A program made the position numbers and the translations under genes. Under the pieces are notes generated by a model. It saw only the letters and a program-made list of their open reading frames with translations, was not told the origin of the DNA and searched no databases. This document shows, in pieces, positions 1-7,599 of a DNA stretch of 64,000 bases (within the stretch, counting starts at the first letter, position 1; each line of letters begins with the position of its first letter). This DNA is from Fen-330 sp050008465. GTDB lineage: Bacteria > Acidobacteriota > Terriglobia > Bryobacterales > Bryobacteraceae. The DNA lies in the NCBI GenBank assembly GCA_050008465.1, contig JBEKMO010000029.1, positions 1 through 64,000 on the forward strand, written 5' to 3'.

Positions 1-885
1 GCCGTGCTGCGCGAGGGGATCTCCGGCGACCGCGTGGTGGCGCTCTACGGCATCCTCAACGGCACCAGCAACTACATCCTCACCGAAATGGAGAAGCACG
101 GCTCGACGCTGGAGACCGTGCTGGCCGAAGCGCAGCGGCTGGGATACGCCGAAGCCAATCCGAGTGCCGACATCGACGGCTTCGACGCGCGGTCGAAGCT
201 CGCCATTCTCTCGGCCCTGGCGTTCGGGGAGAAGATCACGCCCTCGGACATCTTCACCGAAGGCATCCGCCGCATTGCTCCAATCGACTTCCAGTACGCC
301 CACCAACTCGGCCAAACGATCCGCCTGCTGTGCACCGCGCGGCAGACGCACGAGGGACTGGTTCTGTCGGTCCGGCCCGCGCTGATTCCCACGTCGACGA
401 TTCTGGCCAGCGTGCAAAGCTCGTACAATGCGGTGTGGGTCAGGGGCCTGTATGGTGAAGACACCTTCTACTACGGCCGCGGAGCGGGCCCGCGACCTAC
501 CGGCGTGGCGGTGGTAAGCGACCTGATGCGGGTGGCGCGCGAGATCGTGAGCGGCAGCCCCGAGCGTGTCTCGCCCTTCGCGCATCAGCGCCTGGGCGAA
601 TATCGTCCGATCCCGGTCACGCGCCAGAAGCGCGCCTACTACCTCAGGTTCCGCGTGGTGGACCGTCCCGGGATTCTCTCGGCGCTCGCCGGGATTCTGG
701 CCGCGAAGCACATCAGCCTGGAAGCGGTGCTGCAACTGCCGTGCGAGAACAAGCGCGATCTGCCTTTCGTGATTACACTCGAGCCCACCACCGAGGAGGC
801 TGTCCGTACCGCCGTCGAGGAGATGTCGCGACTCGACTTTCTGCTCGAGCCGCCGCTGGCGCTTCCCATGGAACCGCCCCTGTAG
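1..885 (+). CDS. hom: Homoserine dehydrogenase, C-terminal part (5' end outside window)
   Basis: Reduces aspartate semialdehyde to homoserine with NAD(P)H, the branch point to threonine and methionine. The open frame runs in from the left edge, so the N-terminal NAD-binding domain is missing. The catalytic-domain signature is visible: NGTSNYILTEM, then GYAEANPSADIDGFDARSK, which carries the conserved Asp/Lys pair. The last 80 or so residues (from RAYYLRFRVVDRPGILSALA) form an ACT domain, which in this family senses threonine. The length after NGTSNYIL fits the monofunctional Hom with ACT tail, with no aspartokinase fusion visible. The TAG stop at 883-885 is also the first three bases of a palindromic repeat. 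Confidence 0.95.
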   Translation, partial: AVLREGISGDRVVALYGILNGTSNYILTEMEKHGSTLETVLAEAQRLGYAEANPSADIDGFDARSKLAILSALAFGEKITPSDIFTEGIRRIAPIDFQYAHQLGQTIRLLCTARQTHEGLVLSVRPALIPTSTILASVQSSYNAVWVRGLYGEDTFYYGRGAGPRPTGVAVVSDLMRVAREIVSGSPERVSPFAHQRLGEYRPIPVTRQKRAYYLRFRVVDRPGILSALAGILAAKHISLEAVLQLPCENKRDLPFVITLEPTTEEAVRTAVEEMSRLDFLLEPPLALPMEPPL

Positions 886-936
886 GATAAGGCTCCAGCC
901 TTGTCCAGGGAGAGACAGGGCTGGAGCCCTATCCTA
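883..936. repeat. Palindromic repeat, family C copy 1
   Basis: Inverted repeat: left arm TAGGATAAGGCTCCAGCC then TTGTCC (883-906), right arm GACAGGGCTGGAGCCC then TATCCTA (914-936). It would form a long hairpin just after hom and could act as a terminator or mRNA stabiliser, although there is no T tract. Related copies lie at 47392-47442, 49001-49025 and, as a half element, 44436-44460. The stop codon of hom is part of the element. Confidence 0.85.
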
Positions 937-1002
937 CTGGGGGCGAGCGGAGGAAAAAGCCGGCACGGGGGCTTGCGCCCCCGTGCCTTGTGGGTGGTCA
1001 GG

Positions 1003-4000
1003 CTACTGCGAAACTGGAATGTGCGACACCAGGCTGTTAATGGTCTGCTGCCCGAGAGGGGTGGCAGACACGAAGATGGGGATGGTGGCGCTGGCATTCT
1101 GGGCCGGAACCTGGAAGCTGACCACGAAGACGCCAATCAGGTTCTCGGCGTACTCCGCGGTCACTCCCGACGTCCCCGCATTGTTCAGGGTGACGGATGT
1201 AGTGACGTCCCACGGAAGCTGTCCCGGGTACCCGGGCTGGTTGGTTTGCACCTGCTTCCGTGTCGAATCGAGCACCCAGCCGATTCCGGTCACGTACAGA
1301 CGGATCGTCTCGCCCGCCTTGGCCGCGTTGGTCGGGGACACGATCGTGCCGTCCGGCCTCTGCGCCAGAGCGATGCGAGTGTTCGCATCGACGTTGTATT
1401 CGAAGATGCCCGGCAGCGCGGCCACCACCGTGACACCGGGAACGTAGGTGTCGACTTCCCCGGCCGTGCCGATGCCGATCTTGACGAGCACCGTGATGGT
1501 CGCCGGCGCCAGCTCGAAGGGGGCCTGCACGTTCACCTGCTCGGTCCCGTCCGCGTTCACGCAAATGGCAAAGATGGGTGCGATCCGTGTGCTAAACCAT
1601 ACCTCCATGCCGGCCAATCTGGTGGGCAGACCCCTTTCCAGGTTGCCATCGGGAGTGCCGCTGATGCAGCTCCCGGGCGGTATGGTAAGCCCGGTCGTCA
1701 AGCCCACGCCCTTGATCGCCACGACACCGCCGATGGGCACCCCGGGCTGGAGGCTTGCGCCATTGTAGAAAGATGCCGCAGTGAGCACCGGCCCAGGCAA
1801 CCTGGCGGTCAGCGTAAAGTTCGCGGACTGGCCGCTCGCGGAGGCGCTGACCACGATCTGGCCAGGAGTGTTGGTGGCGCTGAAGGTGGCGCTGGCGAAA
1901 CCGTTGTTGTCGGTGGTCGCCACCGTGGAAGTCGGGGTCGCGACCCCACTGGTGACGTTGAAGCTCACCGCGATGCCCCCCACGGGATTGTTCAGGATAT
2001 CTTTGACCTGCACGATGAGCGGTTGGAATGCCTGGCCGATCACAACGCTCTGGTTGTCCGTGCTGGAGACTTTGGTTAGCGAGCCGATGGTGACGGTCGC
2101 GGTCAGGTTGAAGACCGCCGGGGCCGCACTGCCGGCGGTCATCCGCACGGTCACCGAGCCCGGCGTACTGCCCAGGACGATTCGGGTGGAGGCTTGTCCG
2201 GTCGAGTCCGTCTGCGTGCTGGTCGGCGTGGCAAGTTGGGCCGATCCCGCGATCACCGCCCACTGCACGGCCACGCCCGCCATCGGGCTGCCAAACTGGT
2301 CTCTGACGATGGCCACCAGCGGTTGCGGAAGCGCCTGCCCGACCGGCCCGGTCTGATTGTTTCCGGAGGCGGGCGTGGCGGTAGTGGCCACCGGAGTCGG
2401 GGGAGGCGCTGCGGTAACCGCCACGTTGATCAACACCCCTGTGTTCCCGGCCACAATGGCGTAAATCTGGTAGGTCCCCGCCTGGGTGGTGGATGGTGTG
2501 GTCAGGTCGCAGCTTGCAATGCCCGAGGCGTTGGTCATCGCATATCCGCCCACACAGTTGATCGGGCTAGGGTCGTAGACCCCCTCCGACGGGTTCCGCG
2601 ACCCGGCCATATGGAGAGAAACATTGGGGATCGCTGCACCCAGGAAAGGGCCGCTCTGCGCCCACACCTGCACTCTGACGGCGCTCGGGGCGATCTGGCC
2701 GGCCTGCAAGGAGATGACATCCCCGGGACTAGCCGGCGCGAGCAGCCTCTGCGCCTGGATCGGACCGGCCTGCCCGCCGAATGCCGTCTGGGGAACCGCG
2801 GTCTCATAGAATGTTACGCTCTGGCTGGCGGCGCCTTCCAGGCCGGACAGCGTGGCCGTTATACCGAACTGCACGAAGCTGGCTATGCTGTCACTGACCG
2901 GGGGCGCCAAGAAGAAGACAGATGCCTGACCGTCGGTGTTCGTGGTGCAGACGAGCCCTCCCTCGCCGGGCACGCAGCCCGGCGCGCTGACTGAGCCGCC
3001 CAACGCCCCTAACACAGCGAACACTACCTGAATATTCGGAAGGGCGTTACCGTGCCCATCCCCAACGACGACCGTCAGCGGTTCAATCGCATAGGAGGAG
3101 CCCGGGATCACCTGCCCGCTTCCGGAAACGATCGCAATCCCACTCGCGCCGGTGCCGCCGCCACCGCCGCCACCGCCACTGCCGCCTGGGTTGATAGTGA
3201 AAACCACCGCGGGCGCGCCGAGCAGGGTGGCTGTCACGGCCATCTGCTCGCCTGTATCCGGGGCTTGGACGATCGCCTCCGCAAGGCCGTCGGCGTTGGT
3301 GGCTGTCATCTGGCTCACCACCGTGCCGACGGACTGGGCAAAGGTCACCGGCACGTTCATGATCGGCCGGCCCAGGCTGTCCAGTGCCTGAACGACCAGG
3401 GGAGCCGACACGGTGCCGGGGACCAACGTCTGGTCATCGCCGTACTGGATCGTGGTGACGACTGAGCTGTTGATCGATGCCGGCGCCAAATAGAAGCCGC
3501 CGGGCGACAACGTTGCCAGAGGAAGACTCTTGGTGATCTGGTCGGGGGTAGCGCCCGGAGGCGGGTTCAAGTCCACACGATACAGCGCAGCCGGCGCCAC
3601 GATGAACAGGTATTTCGGTCCGGGAACGCCGGACGTATTCGGATGCTCGTTGGACGTAAACACGGAAATCACCGTCGGAATCGCCCCGACTGCGGGGAGG
3701 CTGGCCTCTTGGATGGAACCCAGATTGCTCGGAAGGACGTAGAGTTTGCGATTCTGGGAAGAAAGCGCGTAAATCTGGTCGCTGTTGGCCCAGACCAGAC
3801 GGTTGAACGTCACCCCGAAGTAGTTGATCGTCTCCGTGAACGTGTAGACGCCAAGGTTCAGAACCATCAGCGCCGGCTCGGTCTGGTCGGAGGCGCTCAG
3901 ATTGACCAGCAGGGCTTGGGTGCCGTCGGGCGTGAACAGCGGCTTGGTGGGAAAGGCGTTCATGACGATGGTCTTGCGGATCGTCAGGGCCTGCGGATAG

Positions 4001-4614
4001 ATCTCATACAGGTCGCCTGGAGCGTTGACGTAGACCAATCCGTTCGGGCCCACGACCACTTCGGAAAGCTGGGTGGTTCCGGTGAGAGAGAGGGTCGCGG
4101 TGAGTGTGTTAGCGGCCAGATCGACACTCTTCAACCCGCTGCCGGTGAGCACAAAGGCCCTGCTCGAATCCAGGTCCGCCGCGACGCTGGTCGGGTTGGA
4201 CCCGACCGCAACAGCGCCTGACTGAACCATCGTGCCGCCGGTAAGATCAAAAATGTATAAGGACCCTGCGGATGCCGTCCCGGCCGCCACCAGGAGCCGC
4301 CGTCCATCGGGAGTAAGGGCCGCGGCGGTGATGGGGAGACCAACCCCGAGCGTCTGGATGGGATTGCCGTTGTTGTCGGCCACTGTCACGTTCGAGCTGG
4401 AGACGACAAAGAACCGGCTGCCGGCGGGATTCCCCAGAATGGTGAACGCCCCGGAGGTCGCGCTGATCGAGCTGGCGGCCGCGAACGGATCTGCCGCGAA
4501 TGTGCTCACTGTCGAGCTGGCGCCCGGCAGCAGCAGCACCCGCTGCGCGTTCACGGGAAGGACGAACAGGAAGGCCAACGGTGCGGCGCACGCAAACACT
4601 CTTCTAGCTGCCAT
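1003..4614 (-). CDS. Large secreted Ig-like repeat protein with Solibacter-type C-terminal domain
   Basis: Exported protein of 1203 residues, function unknown. The start at 4614 (MAARRVFACAAPL) has GAGGTG just upstream; a GTG two codons earlier is possible. A signal peptide ends near VNAQ. Residues 30-390 look like a YVTN-type beta-propeller (LTPDGRRLLVAAG, FTPDGTQALLVNL). Several bacterial Ig-like (invasin/Big_1) domains follow, recognisable by repeated V.V.D..GNP...V.V.F and DGQASV patterns, and a poly-Gly linker occurs near residue 485. The last 210 or so residues (LTAASFYNGASLQPGVPIGGVVAIKG to the end) match the TIGR03437-type domain of Solibacter exported proteins. It is probably a surface or matrix protein; the C-terminal domain's role is not known. 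Confidence 0.85.
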   Translation of the reverse strand: MAARRVFACAAPLAFLFVLPVNAQRVLLLPGASSTVSTFAADPFAAASSISATSGAFTILGNPAGSRFFVVSSSNVTVADNNGNPIQTLGVGLPITAAALTPDGRRLLVAAGTASAGSLYIFDLTGGTMVQSGAVAVGSNPTSVAADLDSSRAFVLTGSGLKSVDLAANTLTATLSLTGTTQLSEVVVGPNGLVYVNAPGDLYEIYPQALTIRKTIVMNAFPTKPLFTPDGTQALLVNLSASDQTEPALMVLNLGVYTFTETINYFGVTFNRLVWANSDQIYALSSQNRKLYVLPSNLGSIQEASLPAVGAIPTVISVFTSNEHPNTSGVPGPKYLFIVAPAALYRVDLNPPPGATPDQITKSLPLATLSPGGFYLAPASINSSVVTTIQYGDDQTLVPGTVSAPLVVQALDSLGRPIMNVPVTFAQSVGTVVSQMTATNADGLAEAIVQAPDTGEQMAVTATLLGAPAVVFTINPGGSGGGGGGGGTGASGIAIVSGSGQVIPGSSYAIEPLTVVVGDGHGNALPNIQVVFAVLGALGGSVSAPGCVPGEGGLVCTTNTDGQASVFFLAPPVSDSIASFVQFGITATLSGLEGAASQSVTFYETAVPQTAFGGQAGPIQAQRLLAPASPGDVISLQAGQIAPSAVRVQVWAQSGPFLGAAIPNVSLHMAGSRNPSEGVYDPSPINCVGGYAMTNASGIASCDLTTPSTTQAGTYQIYAIVAGNTGVLINVAVTAAPPPTPVATTATPASGNNQTGPVGQALPQPLVAIVRDQFGSPMAGVAVQWAVIAGSAQLATPTSTQTDSTGQASTRIVLGSTPGSVTVRMTAGSAAPAVFNLTATVTIGSLTKVSSTDNQSVVIGQAFQPLIVQVKDILNNPVGGIAVSFNVTSGVATPTSTVATTDNNGFASATFSATNTPGQIVVSASASGQSANFTLTARLPGPVLTAASFYNGASLQPGVPIGGVVAIKGVGLTTGLTIPPGSCISGTPDGNLERGLPTRLAGMEVWFSTRIAPIFAICVNADGTEQVNVQAPFELAPATITVLVKIGIGTAGEVDTYVPGVTVVAALPGIFEYNVDANTRIALAQRPDGTIVSPTNAAKAGETIRLYVTGIGWVLDSTRKQVQTNQPGYPGQLPWDVTTSVTLNNAGTSGVTAEYAENLIGVFVVSFQVPAQNASATIPIFVSATPLGQQTINSLVSHIPVSQ

Positions 4615-4726
4615 GATCACCTCGTGATGGATTGGAACTCACAACGGCTGGATCGTTGTGGACTGCGGACGCGGACGGGCATTTACAGTCTACCACTCTT
4701 TTGCGCTCCCGTAAACCGGTCCCACG

Positions 4727-4768
4727 CCAAAAAAGAAAAAAGGGAGGGGAATGCTCTTCCCCTCCCCT
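4727..4768 (-). terminator. Rho-independent terminator after the 4793-6646 gene
   Basis: Arms GGGAGGGGAA (4742-4751) and TTCCCCTCCC (4757-4766) form a 10-bp perfect stem with a 5-nt loop. On the minus strand it is followed by a T-rich run (complement of the A-rich 4729-4741). It sits just past the stop of the minus-strand gene that ends at 4793. Confidence 0.85.
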
Positions 4769-4792
4769 TAAATGTGACAAGGCTGGCAGATG

Positions 4793-6646
4793 CTACTGAA
4801 TCAACTGCTCGCCCGAGAGAGCGCCAGCGGTGGTAAACGGATCAGCCGGACGAGAGCCGCCCCGATCCGGAATTATCAGGGCCAGGTACCCCTGCGATCC
4901 AATGCTCGGCGTGTTGCGGTCGCTGATGAAAGCGAACCCATGAGCGTACTGGAAGGCGCAGGTGGCGATGATATAGCCCTGGAAGCCCTGAGCCGAACTG
5001 GTGGAGCCTGGAACACCGCCGCTCTGTAGCGTGAAGGTGACCATGCCGCCGGCCGGAATGTCCGCCGTGGGCTGCGGTGCGGGAGCGCTGGTCGTTCCAT
5101 CGAAGTAGTACACCGTGCAAGCCCCGTGCTGGTAGTTGGTATTGAACGGCTTCTTGGTGCCGCCGTAGTTGTCCAGCGAGGTATTGACGATGGCGATGCC
5201 GGTGTCAAACCCTGCCTTGTTGGTGACGAATGGATACAGCAGGTTGCTCACGCAGGGATTGATGCTGAACACCGTGGCGCCGAGCGGGTTGTCGCGGAAC
5301 CGCGGGATCTTGGAGCTGCTGTCCGCGTAATCCACCGTGCTGATCGGCGCGAGCTCGCCACTCACCCCGCCCGCAACGCTGCCCGTCAGACCAGGCAGGC
5401 CGGCCGAGGGGTTGGCAGTGTAGGCCACCACCACGCCGAAGCTGATGCTCTTCTGCGCGCTGGTGACCGTGTTCGCGACGAAGGTGACTTCCCAGGTCGC
5501 GGAACCCGCACCACCGGTGATCGTCACTTGGTGGATGGGGTAGCTGTTACCTCCGCAAGTTCCAGTACCGGTCGAGGTACTGGTGGGGTCTACCAGCCCA
5601 GCCTTGATGGTCTGCTGGAGAGTGCCGCCGAAGACCGCGGTGCTCGTGCCGGCAATCGTCTGAGTGTCGGTCACCCAAATAGCCACGCCCGCCGGAACGT
5701 TCTTGAAGTTGAGGAGCAGCCTGGTGCCGGAATCGGCGTAGCTGGCATTGGTGATCGTGGTGCCGCCGATTGCCGTTCCACTGAGCGTCAAACCAGTTTC
5801 CGTGTTGTAGACGGTGCCCGGATTGATTTGGCTAGTATCACCTCGGACCTTGAATGCCAGCGCAAAGCCCTCCGTGAACTTCGCGTTGAACTCGATGGTT
5901 CCGCTCTTGCCGGAGGCGCCGCTCGAGAGATCCGAGTTCTTGCTGATGCACTGTGCGTAGCTCAGGCTGGCCGACCCCGAGTCGTCGCAAAGGCGGGCAG
6001 CGAACTGCAGGGGCACCTGAACGTTGGCCACCGTCTGCTGAGGATTGGTGATCGGGACCGCGCCGAACGGGTTGGTGGTAACGTACTCAAACACCTGCGT
6101 GGGCAGGAAGGTGTTCGAGGCAGCCGGAGCGGCCACACGCACGTTGGTGATACGAACAAACGTCGTGGTGCCGTAGGGCAGCGTCACGTTCGGGAACAGG
6201 ATTGAGTTGCGGGTGTTGGCCGCATCGCCCGTCGTCAGGTTCGATTGCAGCAGGCCGATGATCGGGCCAGTGTAGCCGACCGTGATCTGACCAACGGGCT
6301 GGGGATAAGGGTTGTTGTTGACGTCGGTAATCAGCAACAGGGCGTCGGTGACGCACTTGATGCCGGTCGGACACTCGTTGGCAACGCCGGTCTTTACCCG
6401 GTTGGTTACCTGAGCGGGGGTCATGAAGATCTGCATGTTGGTTGTGATGACCCCAGTGGTGTTCGCAGCGGGTGCCTCTCCTTGGCACTGCAGTACGACA
6501 TCGCCGACCAGTTCGGTCAGCCCGCCATCGCGGATGAGCAGCGGCGCGCCGGGGTTCGTAACGCAACTGAACGGTGCCGCGCTAACCGGGAGGGCCACAA
6601 GGGCCAACACGGCGAGCGCCAAAAACCATTTGCGAAAATCTGCCAT
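4793..6646 (-). CDS. Secreted protein of unknown function
   Basis: 617 residues with a clear signal peptide (MADFRKWFLALAVLALVALPVSA). I chose the ATG at 6646 because AAGGAGAAGG precedes it at the right distance; the frame stays open 22 codons further up with no good ribosome site. The mature protein is rich in Thr, Ser, Gly, Asn and Val. It starts with two Cys in FSCVTNPG and VVLQCQGE and has scattered Cys later, which suggests disulfide-bonded beta-sandwich domains. It ends in SIGSQGYLALIIPDRGGSRP, a tail I associate with acidobacterial exported proteins but cannot assign. A strong terminator follows, so it is probably transcribed alone. Confidence 0.8.
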   Translation of the reverse strand: MADFRKWFLALAVLALVALPVSAAPFSCVTNPGAPLLIRDGGLTELVGDVVLQCQGEAPAANTTGVITTNMQIFMTPAQVTNRVKTGVANECPTGIKCVTDALLLITDVNNNPYPQPVGQITVGYTGPIIGLLQSNLTTGDAANTRNSILFPNVTLPYGTTTFVRITNVRVAAPAASNTFLPTQVFEYVTTNPFGAVPITNPQQTVANVQVPLQFAARLCDDSGSASLSYAQCISKNSDLSSGASGKSGTIEFNAKFTEGFALAFKVRGDTSQINPGTVYNTETGLTLSGTAIGGTTITNASYADSGTRLLLNFKNVPAGVAIWVTDTQTIAGTSTAVFGGTLQQTIKAGLVDPTSTSTGTGTCGGNSYPIHQVTITGGAGSATWEVTFVANTVTSAQKSISFGVVVAYTANPSAGLPGLTGSVAGGVSGELAPISTVDYADSSSKIPRFRDNPLGATVFSINPCVSNLLYPFVTNKAGFDTGIAIVNTSLDNYGGTKKPFNTNYQHGACTVYYFDGTTSAPAPQPTADIPAGGMVTFTLQSGGVPGSTSSAQGFQGYIIATCAFQYAHGFAFISDRNTPSIGSQGYLALIIPDRGGSRPADPFTTAGALSGEQLIQ

Positions 6647-7315
6647 TTCCTTCTCCTTGGTGAATTTCGAGTTTGAATTGATGGAAGTTCCCTTCAACCT
6701 GAGCCTCTTCATCTAAGCTCGATCACAGACTGGAGCTTCCCTCCGAATTGCTCTCAGCACCGGGACACTGCCTGCGCCTCGATCGGACCGGAACCCAACC
6801 TGACCACCTGATCTGGCTTCACGTGCTCTTTGTTGTTCTCTTCCTGCTTCTCGTGCTCGCGGGATTCAAGGCTGATAAGTGCCGCCACCGAAAGTGGTGG
6901 TCCACACACCATTATCTCTCACTACAAGCCCAAGTCAAGCCTAATGTTAGTCCTATCCCGCTTGACCTGCGGAACTCGTCGGGCCGCAGGAGTTCAGCAC
7001 GCATTGAATCACGAGACCCATGCCCGAGTCAATAGTTTTCTGCCCAGCGGGCGCTTTTTTCATTGAACTTGCGGCCCATCCCGGCCGGCAGGGCCTCCTG
7101 GCGCCCTTTCTGTGGGATCGCCGCCCGGTTCCGGGCGTCCGCAACCGTGCTCCGAACCACAGCCGGGGGGTAGTGCCTCGCCTGGGGTCGGATTTGCCGT
7201 GGGCTTGCCCCGTCGCGGTAAGCACACAGCCCAGACCGGGCAGCGCCTGATCCTGACGGGATCCCCGACATCAGGGGGCTTTACCCGGGGTCTCCGGCCC
7301 GGCAGGCCTTGGGGA

Positions 7316-7338
7316 CACAGGCTGAAGGCCTGTGCCAC
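7316..7338. repeat. Palindromic repeat, family D copy 1
   Basis: Imperfect palindrome CACAGGCTGAAGGCCTGTG plus CCAC. The same 23 bases occur, in the opposite orientation, inside gspJ at 14801-14824. A related palindrome lies 22 bp downstream at 7361-7383. Confidence 0.8.
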
Positions 7339-7360
7339 ATCAAGCGGTTGCGATCCCCCG

Positions 7361-7394
7361 TGGCACAGGCATTCAGCCTGTGCGGGCTTTTTTC
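7361..7394 (+). repeat. Family D copy 2, terminator-like hairpin
   Basis: Stem GCACAGGC/GCCTGTGC around ATTCA, followed on the plus strand by GGGCTTTTTTC. The shape is that of an intrinsic terminator, but no plus-strand gene precedes it, so I class it as a repeat copy. It lies downstream of gspD's end only in the antisense sense. Confidence 0.65.
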
Positions 7395-7599
7395 ACAGCT
7401 TCTGAGCTGCTGCCGGACCAGGCCGGCGAAATCCTGGCCAAGGCTCCGCGCGCCGGGGGAGGCCGCCCGCGAGGCCGGGTTGGCCGACAGGCTGTCGAAA
7501 AGGTGGTGTTCGATCCTGGATAGGTGCATCTGCCGGAGTCATCGGCGGGCGCGGCCCGTTACTTCATGGTCCGCCAGGAAACCGCCCCCTCGAACCCGG

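Larger units (their letters stand above)
6647..7599. other. Gene-poor intergenic region (about 950 bp)
   Basis: No convincing gene on either strand: the open frames here lack family features and ribosome sites, and many overlap each other. The region separates the exported protein from the distal end of the T2SS operon. It contains the two family D palindromes (7316-7338 and 7361-7394), a small GCCC-AGC-GGGC hairpin with a T run (about 7042-7059), and GC-rich imperfect inverted repeats between 7100 and 7310. I saw no match to RNase P, tmRNA, 6S or SRP RNA core motifs. Confidence 0.6.

Noticed and set aside
1003..2079. Plus-strand open frames inside the Ig-like protein gene
   Set aside because: High GC keeps antisense frames open; their translations are Arg/Gly/His-rich with no domain.
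3555..3580. GGGTTCAAGTCC resembling a tRNA T-arm
   Set aside because: It lies in the coding sequence of the 1003-4614 protein and no acceptor or anticodon arms can be drawn.
7042..7059. Small GCCC/GGGC hairpin with T run as a terminator
   Set aside because: The stem is only four base pairs and no plus-strand gene precedes it.
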